DNA of 64,000 nt from Caulobacteraceae bacterium (GTDB taxonomy: Bacteria; Pseudomonadota; Alphaproteobacteria; Caulobacterales; Caulobacteraceae). The translations under genes and the position numbers were made by a program. Shown piece by piece: positions 34,733-44,300 of this stretch. The notes beneath the pieces are model-generated. The model ran no database searches. It saw nothing but the letters and a program-made list of their open reading frames with translations, and was not told where the DNA came from. Where the stretch lies: contig JAIXZX010000002.1 of assembly GCA_027489335.1 (NCBI GenBank), positions 1-64,000 of the forward strand. The letters run 5' to 3'. Positions within the stretch are counted from its first letter, which is position 1. Every line of letters starts with the position of its first letter.

Positions 34733-37700
34733 TTATTCGGCGGCGTTAGCGACCCTGGCCTGCTCGGCCTCCTCGAAGGCTTCGATCCGCCGGGCCATGT
34801 GCTCAGGCGACTTCGTGAAGCGGGCCAGCAGATTGTAGAAGATCGGCACGATAAAGAGGGTCAGGAGGGTGGCGAAGATCGCCCCGAAGAAGATGACCAC
34901 GCCGATGGTGCGACGGGCCTCGCCGCCGGCTCCGCCCCAAACGATGAGGGGAACCGCGCCGGCCGCGGCCGAAATCGAGGTCATGATGATCGGCCGCAGA
35001 CGCAGGGTGGAGGCTTCGATCACCGCCTCGCGGATCGACAGGCCTTGATCTCGAAGCTGATTGGCGAACTCCACTATCAGGATGCCGTTCTTCGCCGCGA
35101 TGCCCACCAGGATGATCAAACCGATCTGACTGTAGGTATTGATCGTGGAGCCATCGACCAGCAGGCCGAACAGCCCTCCTAGGGCCGCCACCGGCACGGT
35201 GAGCATGATCACGCCTGGGTGAATCCAGCTCTCGAACTGGGCGGCCAGCACCAGGAAGACCAGCAGCAGAGCCATGCCGAAGGCGAGGCCCACCGCGCCG
35301 CCCGCCTCCAGATAGTCCCGCGCCCCGCCGCCCCACAGAACACCCACGCCTCCGGGCTGCTTGGCCACCTCGGCCTCGAAGAAGGCGATGGCGTCGCCGA
35401 TCGTGTATCCCGGATTCAGCTGGGCGGTGAGATCGATTGAGCGGGACCGGTCGGTCCGCTCGCGATCGGGGGTGTCGCCGCGAACCTCGGTGGTGACCAC
35501 CGAGGCCAGCGGGATGACGGCGCCGGTGTCCGAGCGGACATAGAGATTGTTCAGATCTTCCTGGCTCATCCGCTGATCGCGGTCGGTCTGTAGGATGACG
35601 TCGAACTCGCGCCCGTCACGGATGTAGGTCGTCACTCGCCGCGAGCCGAACATCGTCTCCAGCGCGCGGCCCACCGCCTGAGTCGAGACGCCAAGCGCCG
35701 CAGCCTGCTCGCGATTGATGGTGACCAGAAGGCGGGGTGAGGTCGGCTCGTAGTCCATCCGCACCCGGGCGAGGCCCGGATTGTTCTCCGCCGCTTCCTG
35801 GATCGGCCTCAGCCACGCGGCGATCTGGTCATAGTCGGTGCCAATGGCCACCAGGTCGACGCTGTTCCCCTCGCTTCCGCGCAGGGCGGGCCGCACAAAA
35901 GCCGTAGCCCGAACCGAGGTGATCGCTGAGAACTCCTTGTTCAGCTGAGCGGCCAGGGCGTTGGAGTCGAGGGCGTCGGGGCCTTCGGCCACGGTCACAT
36001 TGGCGTTGGCGGAGTTGTATTGCAGTCCGCCGAACCGCGGCATGGAGATCAGATAGCGGGAAACCTCGCCGCTCTCGTACAGCTCCATGAGGCGCGCCTC
36101 GATCTCCTTGGCCGCCTCGTAGGTGTAGTCGTAGCCTGCGCCTTCGGGCCCGGCGATCATGATGTCGACCCGACCGCGATCCTCCTCCGGCACCAGTTCG
36201 CTCGGCAGATATCGGAAGATGCCGAACGCCGCCACGGCGAGGACAACGACCAGCACCCCGGTAGCCCAGGTGGCGGAGCGGCGACCGAGCAGGAATTCCA
36301 GGGAGGCGTGATAGGAGGTCCGAAGCCGCATCATGGCCCCGTCCACGGTTCGGGCCACATAGCCCTGGCCATGGGCCGGCCGCAGGAGCAGCGAGGCCAG
36401 CATCGGCGACAGACTGAGCGCCAACAGGGATGAGAAGGCCACCGCCGCCGCGACCGCCACCGCCAGCTCCACGAATAGCCGGCCGATGTAGCCGGGCAGG
36501 AACATCAGCGGCGCGAACACCGAAATCAGGACGATGGTCGTGGCGACCACGGCGAAGAACACCTGACGGGTGCCCCGCTGGGCCGCCACAGGGGCGGGTT
36601 CGCCCTCGTCGATCCGTCGCTGGATGTTCTCCACCACCACGATGGCGTCATCCACCACCAGACCAATGGCCAGCACCAGAGCTAGCAGGGTGAGCAGGTT
36701 GAGCGAGAAGCCGAGCGGCGCCAGGACGATGAAGGTCGAGAGAATGCAGATCGGGGCGACGACGGTGGGGATGATGGCCGCCCGCCAGGTGCCCAGGAAG
36801 ATGAAGTTCACCAGCCCGACCACCGCCAGGCAGATGGCCATGGTGTACCAGACCTCCTCCAGGGCGTGCCGGGTGAAGATGGTGAAGTCCACCGCCACGT
36901 CGAGCTGCGTGCCTTCCGGCAAGCCGCGGTTCAACTCCGGCAGAATGGCGCGAATGCCGTCGGAAATCTCCAGGTCGTTGGCCTGGGACTGGCGCGTGAC
37001 CGGGATGCCCACCTGGTCGCGGCCGTTGGAGCGGAACATCCGGCGCCGCTCGTCGGCCTCCTCCGACACCCGCGCGATATCACCGAGACGGGTGACATAG
37101 CCGCCGCCGTCGGCGGTGCGGACCGGCAGGTTGGCGAACTCCTCAGGGGTGGAGTAGCCTCGGGCGACGCGGATCGTGAAGTCCTTCGCCGCGGACTCCA
37201 GCGAACCGGCTGGCAGCTCAAGGTTCTGCGAATTCAGCGCGGTCTCGACGTCGTTGACCGTGATGCCGCGCGAAGCCATGGCCTGGGGATCGAGCCAGAT
37301 CCGCATGGCGTAGTTCTGGGCGCCGCCGACCCCGACCTGGGCCACGCCTGGCACGGTGGACACCCGCTCGACGATATAGCGCTGGGCGTAGTCGGTCAGT
37401 TGCAGCCGGTTGAGCGTGGTCGAGGACAGGGCCAGGAACATGATCGGCTGGGCGTCGGCGTCAGCCTTGCGGATCTGCGGTGGGTCGGCCTGCAGCGGCA
37501 GGTTGGCCGAGACCCGCGAGACCGCGTCACGCACGTCGTTGGCCGCGGCGTCGAGGTCGCGGCTGAGCTTGAACTGGATATTGATGCGCGAAGAGCCGTC
37601 CCGGGACCCGGAGGTCATCCGGTCCACGCCCTCGATGCCGGCGACCTGGCGTTCGATGACCTCGGTGATCCGCTCCTCGATCACCTCAGAGGAGGCGCCC

Positions 37701-37855
37701 CGGTAATCGGTGCTGATGGAGATGACCGGGGGATCAACCGCCGGCAGCTCCCGCACCGTCAACTGGGTGAAGGAGGCCAGGCCGACGACGCACAGAATGA
37801 TCGAGGCGACAGCGGCGAAGACCGGGCGGCGGACGGAGAGGTCGGAAAGCGTCAT
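34733..37855 (-). CDS. RND efflux permease (HAE1/AcrB-like)
   Basis: A 1040-residue inner-membrane proton-driven pump with the expected 12 helices and two large periplasmic loops. The N-terminus MTLSDLSVRRPVFAAVASIILCVVGL and VDPPVISISTDYRGAS are typical. The proton-relay aspartate pair lies in IGLVVDDAIVVVENIQRR, and the repeat in the second half is AQIGLIILVGIAAKNGILIVEF-like (YSQIGLIILVGIAAKNGILIVEFA). Length fits drug-type pumps of the MexF/OqxB group. ATG overlaps the adaptor stop by four bases. No TolC-like outer-membrane gene is next to it, so a shared porin is likely. Confidence 0.95.
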   Translation of the reverse strand: MTLSDLSVRRPVFAAVASIILCVVGLASFTQLTVRELPAVDPPVISISTDYRGASSEVIEERITEVIERQVAGIEGVDRMTSGSRDGSSRINIQFKLSRDLDAAANDVRDAVSRVSANLPLQADPPQIRKADADAQPIMFLALSSTTLNRLQLTDYAQRYIVERVSTVPGVAQVGVGGAQNYAMRIWLDPQAMASRGITVNDVETALNSQNLELPAGSLESAAKDFTIRVARGYSTPEEFANLPVRTADGGGYVTRLGDIARVSEEADERRRMFRSNGRDQVGIPVTRQSQANDLEISDGIRAILPELNRGLPEGTQLDVAVDFTIFTRHALEEVWYTMAICLAVVGLVNFIFLGTWRAAIIPTVVAPICILSTFIVLAPLGFSLNLLTLLALVLAIGLVVDDAIVVVENIQRRIDEGEPAPVAAQRGTRQVFFAVVATTIVLISVFAPLMFLPGYIGRLFVELAVAVAAAVAFSSLLALSLSPMLASLLLRPAHGQGYVARTVDGAMMRLRTSYHASLEFLLGRRSATWATGVLVVVLAVAAFGIFRYLPSELVPEEDRGRVDIMIAGPEGAGYDYTYEAAKEIEARLMELYESGEVSRYLISMPRFGGLQYNSANANVTVAEGPDALDSNALAAQLNKEFSAITSVRATAFVRPALRGSEGNSVDLVAIGTDYDQIAAWLRPIQEAAENNPGLARVRMDYEPTSPRLLVTINREQAAALGVSTQAVGRALETMFGSRRVTTYIRDGREFDVILQTDRDQRMSQEDLNNLYVRSDTGAVIPLASVVTTEVRGDTPDRERTDRSRSIDLTAQLNPGYTIGDAIAFFEAEVAKQPGGVGVLWGGGARDYLEAGGAVGLAFGMALLLVFLVLAAQFESWIHPGVIMLTVPVAALGGLFGLLVDGSTINTYSQIGLIILVGIAAKNGILIVEFANQLRDQGLSIREAVIEASTLRLRPIIMTSISAAAGAVPLIVWGGAGGEARRTIGVVIFFGAIFATLLTLFIVPIFYNLLARFTKSPEHMARRIEAFEEAEQARVANAAE

Positions 37856-38991
37856 GCGCCGGGCCGTTCGCTGGCGACCTGCACGCGGGCCACGTCAGCC
37901 GCATCCAGGGTTTCGGCCACCTGGACCGGCTGACCGCCCGTGACCTTGTTCACACCGTTGGCGACAATCCGGTCCCCGGCGGCGAGCCCGTCCCGGATCT
38001 CGACGAAACCGTCCTGACGGGCGCCGGAAACCACCGGGCGCTGCTCAGCCCGGGTGGGTCCCTCGCCCTGGGAAATCACGAAGACGAAGGCCGAGGCGCC
38101 TTGAACGGCCAGCGCCGCCTCGGGGACCGCCAGGCTCTCGCGCTGCCCGCGGGACAGGGCCACACGGATCATCATGCCCGGCTTCAGGTAGCCGTCCGGA
38201 TTGGGGAAGATAGCCCTGGCGGTGATGGCGCGGGTCTCTTCATCCACCCGGGTGTCCAGGGTGTCGATCCGCCCGGTGATCACCATGTCCGGGTAGACGT
38301 CGGTGCGGGCGCGGATGGTCTGTCCGGACGCCAGACCGGAAAGATAGCGCTCGGGCACCTGGAAATCGACGCGCACCGCCGAGAGATCATCCAGGGTCAC
38401 GATGGCCGCCCCCGGATTGACCAGGGCGCCCGGGGCGATGTCGGTCAGGCCGACCACACCGGCGAAGGGCGCCCGGATCAGTCGGTCGCCCCGCCGCGCT
38501 TCGGCGGCGGACAGATCGGCCTGGGCGGTGAGATAGGCGGCTTCATGCTCGTCCACCGCGGCCTTCGACGCAAAGCCGCGATCGGCCAGGGTCCGCCAGC
38601 GCTCCAGGGTGCGCTCAGCCTGGGCCACCCGCGCCCTCGCCTGTTCGACCCCGGCGTTCTGTTCGGCGTCCTTAAGCTCCACCAGAACTGCGCCCTGGGC
38701 CACGTACTGGCCGTCGGTGAACCGCACCCGCTCCACCAGCTGGGTGGCCGCCGCCGTCAGGGTCACCGACTGGCGCCCCTTGGCCACGCCCAAGAGTTCG
38801 ACGGTGTCGTTAAAGGTGTGAGTCTGCACCAGGGTCGCGGCGACGGGCACCCCGCCCCCGGGCCCGCCGGGTCCGCCCGGACCCTTGCCTTCGGGAGCGG
38901 CGGCGCCGAAGCCCATTCGCAGGCCCCCGACCACCACCATCAGCCCCAGGATCACCAGCGCGCCGACGAGGAAGAAGTGACGTCTCAGCAA
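37852..38991 (-). CDS. RND efflux periplasmic adaptor (membrane fusion protein)
   Basis: A 379-residue adaptor. A membrane anchor (about 8-28) is followed by a Gly/Pro linker, a lipoyl half-motif (VERVRFTDGQYVAQGAVLVELKDAE), a coiled-coil hairpin (about 115-170), the second lipoyl half RLIRAPFAGVVGLTDIAPGALVNPG and a beta-barrel/MP domain. The start is TTG at 38991, supported by a GGAG site eight bases upstream, and no ATG lies near. It bridges the pump and an outer-membrane channel. A long perfect inverted repeat stands 98 to 133 bases before it. Confidence 0.93.
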   Translation of the reverse strand: MLRRHFFLVGALVILGLMVVVGGLRMGFGAAAPEGKGPGGPGGPGGGVPVAATLVQTHTFNDTVELLGVAKGRQSVTLTAAATQLVERVRFTDGQYVAQGAVLVELKDAEQNAGVEQARARVAQAERTLERWRTLADRGFASKAAVDEHEAAYLTAQADLSAAEARRGDRLIRAPFAGVVGLTDIAPGALVNPGAAIVTLDDLSAVRVDFQVPERYLSGLASGQTIRARTDVYPDMVITGRIDTLDTRVDEETRAITARAIFPNPDGYLKPGMMIRVALSRGQRESLAVPEAALAVQGASAFVFVISQGEGPTRAEQRPVVSGARQDGFVEIRDGLAAGDRIVANGVNKVTGGQPVQVAETLDAADVARVQVASERPGA

Positions 38992-39088
38992 TGGGGGCTC
39001 CGTCGCTCCGCAGGTGGAGCGTGTGACAGGCGGGACAAGGACTACGGGACTCAGCCTTCAGGCATAGGCTTGGTCTGATGACATACAG

Positions 39089-39124
39089 ATGGCCATACGT
39101 TTCGCGACGGAAACGTATGGCCAT
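39089..39124. promoter_or_regulatory. Perfect 15-bp-arm inverted repeat, probable operator of the RND pump
   Basis: Arms ATGGCCATACGTTTC (39089-39103) and GAAACGTATGGCCAT (39110-39124) are separated by GCGACG. It lies in the 97-to-135-base leader of the adaptor gene, where TetR-type efflux repressors commonly bind (CATACGTTTC...GAAACGTATG is of that style). A TATAGT hexamer lies just beyond on the plus strand (39129-39134). No regulator gene is adjacent. A TetR gene is at 52049-52636, but nothing links the two. A stem-loop in RNA is the alternative. Confidence 0.65.
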
Positions 39125-39226
39125 TGGTTATAGTGTTCGGGCGCGCCAGCGGAAAAGATGCACGGCGGCGCCTATGAAATTAGCGACCGGCGTTCTTGCC
39201 GCGGCCTAACGCCAGCGCGCTACGCC

Positions 39227-39994
39227 TCAGGCGTCGTAGCCGGGCGATTCGCGATCCAGCCGGCGCAGGCAGCCCGGCCAGGCGAGCTTGCCGCCGATGC
39301 CCCGGGCGACCTGAGACTTCACCTCGGCCTGGGCGGCTTCCGGGGCGAACAGCACGTTCTCCCGGCCGGCTGACAGGGCCATGACCTGCTGCTTGCAGGC
39401 CCGCTCCAGATAGAACATGCCGATCCAGCAGTCGGCGGCGGAGTCGCCCACCGAAAGCGTGCCGTGATTGCGCAGCAGCATCAGGGTCTTGTCGCCGATA
39501 TCGGCCACCAGGCGCTCGCGCTCATCCAGGTTCAGGGCGATGCCCTCATAGTCGTGATAGGCCAGACGCGGCAGAACGATCAGGGCGTGCTGCGACAGGG
39601 GAAGCAGGCCCTCCTTTTGGGCGGCGACGGCGACTCCCTGGTCGGAGTGCAGGTGCATCACGAACTTGGCGTCCTCCCGGGCCTCGTGGATGGCCGAGTG
39701 GATGGTGAAGCCCGCCGGGTTGATGAAGTAGGGCGTCTCCTGGAGGATGTTGCCCTGCAGGTCGATCTTCACCAGGGACGAGGCGGTGATTTCCTCGAAC
39801 AGCATCCCGTAAGGGTTGATCAGGAAATGATGCTCCGGCCCCGGGATCCGGGCCGAGATATGGGTGTAGATCAGGTCGTCCCACCCGTGCAGGGCCACCA
39901 GCCGGTAGAGAGCGGCGAGCTCGACTCGCGCCTGCCACTCCTCGGTGCTCACCTTGCCTTGCAGCGACATGACGCCCGCAGATCCATCGGCCAT
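39227..39994 (-). CDS. Class II aldolase/adducin-like protein
   Basis: A 255-residue protein of the class II aldolase/adducin fold. The metal-binding histidines are seen in FVMHLHSDQGVAVAA (two His about residues 115-117) and LLRNHGTLSVG (His about 176). WDDLIYTHISARIPGPEHHFLINPYG is the phosphate/ligand segment. Relatives include L-fuculose- and ribulose-phosphate enzymes and many with unknown substrate. ATG 39994 has a GGGAGG site, and the frame runs further upstream without one. It follows glpK by 74 bases on the same strand. Confidence 0.9.
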   Translation of the reverse strand: MADGSAGVMSLQGKVSTEEWQARVELAALYRLVALHGWDDLIYTHISARIPGPEHHFLINPYGMLFEEITASSLVKIDLQGNILQETPYFINPAGFTIHSAIHEAREDAKFVMHLHSDQGVAVAAQKEGLLPLSQHALIVLPRLAYHDYEGIALNLDERERLVADIGDKTLMLLRNHGTLSVGDSAADCWIGMFYLERACKQQVMALSAGRENVLFAPEAAQAEVKSQVARGIGGKLAWPGCLRRLDRESPGYDA

Positions 39995-40068
39995 GGCGGC
40001 CTCCCTTGGTTCTTGTTCTTCGGCTCTAAAGTCCTCCCCGCGGTTCCGACCGTCAAGGGCCAGGACGT

Positions 40069-41565
40069 TCACCCGTGGCTGAGCACGCGGCGAACCGCGT
40101 CGCGCCAACGTCCCCGGCCGGCCGCCCGCTCAGAGGTCGACAGGCTGGGCTCAGCCGGCTCGGTGCGCGGCCGGGCCGCTGCGGCGGCCTCCACATCGGG
40201 ATAGAGCCCCGCGCCAAGGCCTGCAAACAGCGCCGCGCCAAGGGCGGTGGTCTCCTCATAACTGGCCCGGGCGACGCTCTGGTGGGTCAGGTCGGCCAGA
40301 CGCTGGGCGAACCAGGGACTGCGGGACATTCCCCCATCAATCCGCAGCTCCGTCCCGGCGCCGAAGGCGTCCGGCGCATCGGCCTGCATGGCCTCGATCA
40401 GGTCGGCTGTCTGGTAGGCGCAGGCGTCGTAGGCGGCGAGCGCGATCTCGGCCAACCCTGCGTCGCGGGTCAGGCCCGTCAAGGCCCCGCGAGCTTCGGC
40501 GTCCCACCAGGGCGCCCCCAGGCCAGTGAAGGCCGGCACCAGGACGACGCCGTTCCCGGGCCTCGCCTTCCGCGCCAGGGCCTCGGCGGCGGCCGGGCTC
40601 TCAACGCCAAGACCCTCCACGAGCCAGCCAATGGCGGCGCCAGCGATGAAGATGGCGCCTTCCAGGGCGTAGGTGGTCTGGCCATCGATCCGCGCCGCCA
40701 CCGTGGTCAGCAGCCGGGCCCGGGAGCGGGGCGCGTGGGTCCCGGTGTTCACCAGCAGGAAGCAACCGGTGCCATAGGTCGCCTTCATCTGCCCCGGCGC
40801 GATGCAGCCCTGCCCCATCAGGGCCGCCTGCTGATCACCGGCGACGCCGCAGATCGGGATCGAACGCCCCAGAAGCTCTGGCAGGGTTTCGCCAAACAGA
40901 CCGGCGCAGTCACGCACCTCCGGAAGAACACCCCGGGGCACTTTGAACAGCTCCAGCATGGCCTCTGACCAGGCCTGGGCCCGGATGTCGAACAGCAGGG
41001 TGCGCGAGGCGTTGGTGGCGTCGGTGACGTGGGCGGCCCCGCCGGTCAGCTTCCAGATCAACCAGGTGTCGATGGTCCCGGCCAGAAGTTCCCCGGCCTC
41101 GGCCCTGGCCCTCAGGCCCGGGGCGTGGTCCAGCAGCCAGGCGAGCTTGGTTCCACTGAAATAGGGATCGATCAGCAGGCCCGTGACGTCGGTCACGTGG
41201 TCCTCGACTCCCTGCTGGCGCAGGGACTCGCACACCTCGGCGGTCCGCCGATCCTGCCAGACCACCGCCCGGTGAACAGGCCGCCCCGTGGCCTTGTCCC
41301 AAAGGACGACGGTCTCGCGCTGATTGGTGATTCCGATGGCCGCCACCTGAGCCATGTCCGCCCCGGCCTCGGCCACCGCCGCGACCATCACCTTGACCGC
41401 CGCCTCATAGATCTCGATGGCGTCATGCTCGACCCAACCGTCGGCGGGATAGTGTTGAGCCAGGGGGATGGATGCTTCACCCAGCGCCTTGCCGGCCAGG
41501 TCGAACAGAATGGCCCGGGTGCTGGTGGTGCCCTGGTCCAGGGCCAGGATAAGGGGGCTTGTCAT
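40069..41565 (-). CDS. glpK: Glycerol kinase
   Basis: A 498-residue FGGY kinase that phosphorylates glycerol to sn-glycerol-3-phosphate. LALDQGTTSTRAILFD opens the ATPase domain. AIGITNQRETVVLWDKATGRPVHRAVVWQDRRT is the glycerol-pocket region (RE and WQDRRT). TYGTGCFLLVNTG and GGMSRSPWFAQRLADL close the nucleotide site. AGGAGGAG lies before the ATG. There is no glpF, glpD or glpR next to it, which is unusual for the gene. It is divergent from a DUF2336 gene. Confidence 0.96.
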   Translation of the reverse strand: MTSPLILALDQGTTSTRAILFDLAGKALGEASIPLAQHYPADGWVEHDAIEIYEAAVKVMVAAVAEAGADMAQVAAIGITNQRETVVLWDKATGRPVHRAVVWQDRRTAEVCESLRQQGVEDHVTDVTGLLIDPYFSGTKLAWLLDHAPGLRARAEAGELLAGTIDTWLIWKLTGGAAHVTDATNASRTLLFDIRAQAWSEAMLELFKVPRGVLPEVRDCAGLFGETLPELLGRSIPICGVAGDQQAALMGQGCIAPGQMKATYGTGCFLLVNTGTHAPRSRARLLTTVAARIDGQTTYALEGAIFIAGAAIGWLVEGLGVESPAAAEALARKARPGNGVVLVPAFTGLGAPWWDAEARGALTGLTRDAGLAEIALAAYDACAYQTADLIEAMQADAPDAFGAGTELRIDGGMSRSPWFAQRLADLTHQSVARASYEETTALGAALFAGLGAGLYPDVEAAAAARPRTEPAEPSLSTSERAAGRGRWRDAVRRVLSHG

Positions 41566-41687
41566 TTAAATCTCCTCCTGGCGCCAACTGAGCGGCTCCT
41601 GCGGCAATTTGGTTGGCCGCGGTTTAAGCATGTTTTCATGTGCGAGCTTCAGATTCCCCGCAACGAGCCTAGTACCTGGAGATCGCC

Positions 41688-42821
41688 TTGAGCGTGCTCG
41701 CGCGGACCGAAGAGATCCTCAGCCTGGCCAGGAGCAAAACGCCTGCCGACCGGGAGCGGCTGCTGCTGGCCGTCGTCGATCTGTGCGACGTGGCCGAGAG
41801 CGCCCAGATCATGTCGGCCCCGGCTGTGCAGGACCTTCTGAATTCGATCTTCATGAGCCTGGTGGTCGAGGCCGAACGGGATATTCGCCGCCGGCTGGCC
41901 GAGAAGCTGGCCAATGTGGACTGGGCGCCGGCCGCCCTGATCAATGTCCTGGCCCTCGATGACATCGAGATCGCCCGCCCGATCATCGCCTCGAGCCCGC
42001 TCCTGGACGACCAGGACCTTGTTCGCCTGCTGATCGAGGCCACCATCGAGCATCAGATCGAGGTCGCGCGCCGCCCGGGACTGGCGCCGCCCGTGGTCTC
42101 GGCCATTTTGCAACAGGGCGAGCCCGCCGTCCTCACGGCGCTGGCTGGCAATGTCCAGACAGCGCTGGGGCCTGAAGACATGGCCCTGCTGGTCAAGGCG
42201 GCTCGCCGAGTGGCCGCGCTGCGCTCGCCCCTGGTGCGGCGGCCGGAGCTGACTGACGACCTGGCCCTGCAGCTCTATGTCTGGGTCGGACAGGCCCTGC
42301 GTCAGGCGCTCACCACCCGGTTTCGTCTCGATCCCGTGGCGCTGGAGGCCGCGCTTGGGCAGGCGGTGGGCGAGGCCCACGCTGGCGCTCCCGGCGCTGA
42401 CCCGACCGCCGACGCCATCGTCTGGGAGCAGGATGACGAGCGCGAGGAGATGGAACGTCGTCTGATCTCCAAGCTGGTGGCCGCCGGTCAGTTGCGCCCC
42501 GGCTACCTGCTCCGCGCCCTGCGGGAGGGAAAGCTGTCGCTGTTCGCAGGCGCCCTGGCCACTCTGGGGGATTTTCCGCCGGAGATGGTGCGCCGCGCCC
42601 TGGACGGCGAGCAGCCGGAACATCTGGCCCTGGCCTGCGCGGCGGTGAACATCGACCGCAGCGCCTTTCCGACCATTCTGGAGCTGGTCCGCGAACTCAA
42701 TGGCGGCAAGCCCGGCGGCGGTTCCGATGGGCTCCGACGCGCGCTGTCGGCCTTTGGCCCGTTCGCCCCCGACCTGGCCGCCATGGCCTTCCGCCGCACC
42801 ATGACCCCAAAGGCCGGCTGA
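41688..42821 (+). CDS. DUF2336 protein
   Basis: A 377-residue soluble helical-repeat protein. IFMSLVVEAERDIRRRLAEKLANVDWAPAALINVLALDDIEIARPIIASSPLLDDQDLVRLL is the core DUF2336 signature (about 50-110), built of HEAT-like helices. It starts at TTG 41688 with a GGAG site eight bases upstream, and a GTG two codons later is an alternative. DUF2336 proteins are abundant in Caulobacterales and have no firm function. NAD kinase and an Hpt gene follow on the same strand, and a second DUF2336 gene lies 2.3 kb beyond on the other strand. Confidence 0.88.
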   Translation: MSVLARTEEILSLARSKTPADRERLLLAVVDLCDVAESAQIMSAPAVQDLLNSIFMSLVVEAERDIRRRLAEKLANVDWAPAALINVLALDDIEIARPIIASSPLLDDQDLVRLLIEATIEHQIEVARRPGLAPPVVSAILQQGEPAVLTALAGNVQTALGPEDMALLVKAARRVAALRSPLVRRPELTDDLALQLYVWVGQALRQALTTRFRLDPVALEAALGQAVGEAHAGAPGADPTADAIVWEQDDEREEMERRLISKLVAAGQLRPGYLLRALREGKLSLFAGALATLGDFPPEMVRRALDGEQPEHLALACAAVNIDRSAFPTILELVRELNGGKPGGGSDGLRRALSAFGPFAPDLAAMAFRRTMTPKAG

Positions 42822-42886
42822 GCCGCCCGCCCCTGCTGCAGATCGGGGTTTGACAAGCACGGCGCCCTACACGCTTTTGACGGCCC

Positions 42887-43669
42887 ATGTTCCGAGCCGA
42901 ACCCTTTGTGACCCGGGTGGCCTTCGCCGCCAGCGACCGGCCCGAGGCCCAGGACGCCCTGAAGGCGCTTACCGCACGCTATGGGCAGGTGCCGCAGGAT
43001 CAGGCTCAGGTGATCGTCGCCCTGGGCGGTGACGGCTTCATGCTTGAGACGCTTCACGGCAATATGGGCGCGCCCAAGCCGATCTACGGCATGAACCGGG
43101 GATCGGTGGGCTTCCTGATGAACGAGTATAGCCCGGACGATCTGCTCGACCGGATCAACGCCGCCGAGCGGGCCCTGATCCATCCGTTGAGCATGGTGGC
43201 GGTGGATTCCCGCCGACGGCAGCACCGGGCCCTGGCGATCAATGAGGTGTCTCTGCTGCGCCAGACCCGCCAGACCGCCAAGCTGCGCATCTCGGTGGAC
43301 GGCAAGGTGCGGCTGAATGAGCTATCCTGTGACGGCGCCCTTGTCGCCACGCCGGCGGGCTCCACAGCCTACAATCTCTCAGCCCATGGCCCGATCATCC
43401 CGCTCGACGCCAAGGTGATGGCCCTGACCCCGATCAGCGCCTTCCGCCCCCGTCGCTGGCGCGGCGCGCTTCTGTCGCACTCTGCGCGGGTGAGCTTCGA
43501 GATCCTTGAGGCCGACAAGCGGCCGGTGAGCGCGGTGGCCGACAATTTCGAGGTCCGTGACGTGCTGGAGGTTCATGTGGCCGAGAACCGAGACATCAGC
43601 CTGGTGATGCTGTTTGACGCCGGCCGCAGCCTCGAAGAACGGGTTCTGGCAGAGCAGTTCTCCGCCTAG
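42887..43669 (+). CDS. nadK: NAD kinase
   Basis: A 260-residue enzyme that phosphorylates NAD to NADP. The GGDG motif in [16 protein letters not shown] binds the phosphate donor. [15 protein letters not shown] is the conserved NxGxxGFL segment, and [28 protein letters not shown] the second conserved block with the [12 protein letters not shown] signature. Length fits the short alphaproteobacterial form. It starts 65 bases after the DUF2336 stop. Confidence 0.95.
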   Translation: MFRAEPFVTRVAFAASDRPEAQDALKALTARYGQVPQDQAQVIVALGGDGFMLETLHGNMGAPKPIYGMNRGSVGFLMNEYSPDDLLDRINAAERALIHPLSMVAVDSRRRQHRALAINEVSLLRQTRQTAKLRISVDGKVRLNELSCDGALVATPAGSTAYNLSAHGPIIPLDAKVMALTPISAFRPRRWRGALLSHSARVSFEILEADKRPVSAVADNFEVRDVLEVHVAENRDISLVMLFDAGRSLEERVLAEQFSA

Positions 43670-43796
43670 TTGAGAGAGCCGCCTGCCCTCCGACTCTTTC
43701 GTCACATGCATAGTGAGACTTAGCGCGCAATCGCCTCATTCGTTGTTAAGCTATCCTGCCTAGAATCGTTGGCAATCATCCCAAAAGGAGATGGCA

Positions 43797-44282
43797 GTGA
43801 GTCAGCAGAATACGGGTCAGGTGATCCAGGTCCCCAATACGCTTCGCCTGAAGGTCGGGGGTCGTTTCGGCGCGGTCGACGCCAGCGCGATCGCCAAGGC
43901 GGAAGCTGCGCTCAAGAGCCTCTCTGGCAATTTCGCCGCCTGGCTGCAGGATGAGGTCACCAAGCTGGAGGCCGCCCGTCAGCAGGTGAAGACCGACGGC
44001 GCAACGCCTGAGACCCTGGAAACCCTCTATCTGCGGGCCCATGACCTCAAGGGCCTCGGCGCCACCTACGAATTCCCGCTGATCACCCGCATGGCAGGGT
44101 CGCTGTGCAAGCTGATCGACGACAAGGACAAGCGCATGGAAGCGCCGATGGTCCTCATTGACGCCCACATCGACGGCATCAAGGCCGCGGTGCGCGACGG
44201 CATCAAGACCGACGACCATCCGGTGGGCAAGATCCTGGTCGAAGAGCTGGAGCGCCGGGTATCGGCCTCGGGCCTCGTCTGA
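43797..44282 (+). CDS. Hpt-domain phosphotransfer protein
   Basis: A 161-residue protein with a histidine phosphotransfer helix (about 60-150). The phosphorylatable His is in LRAHDLKGLGATYEFPLITRMAGSLCKLI. The start is set by spacing: AAAAGGAG ends directly before ATG 43791, while GTG 43797 in the same frame sits six bases after it, so GTG is preferred. The first 40 residues are a short beta-like segment (VIQVPNTLRLKVGGRFG). It would relay phosphate in a multi-step phosphorelay, and the hybrid kinase at 46436 is a possible but unproven donor. Confidence 0.9.
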   Translation: MSQQNTGQVIQVPNTLRLKVGGRFGAVDASAIAKAEAALKSLSGNFAAWLQDEVTKLEAARQQVKTDGATPETLETLYLRAHDLKGLGATYEFPLITRMAGSLCKLIDDKDKRMEAPMVLIDAHIDGIKAAVRDGIKTDDHPVGKILVEELERRVSASGLV

Positions 44283-44300
44283 GAGCCAGCCTCCAACCCC

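Noticed and set aside
41566..41687. CATGTTTTCATG-like repeat between glpK and DUF2336 as a GlpR operator
   Set aside because: The symmetry depends on the self-complementary CATG, and the flanks do not match a known GlpR site.
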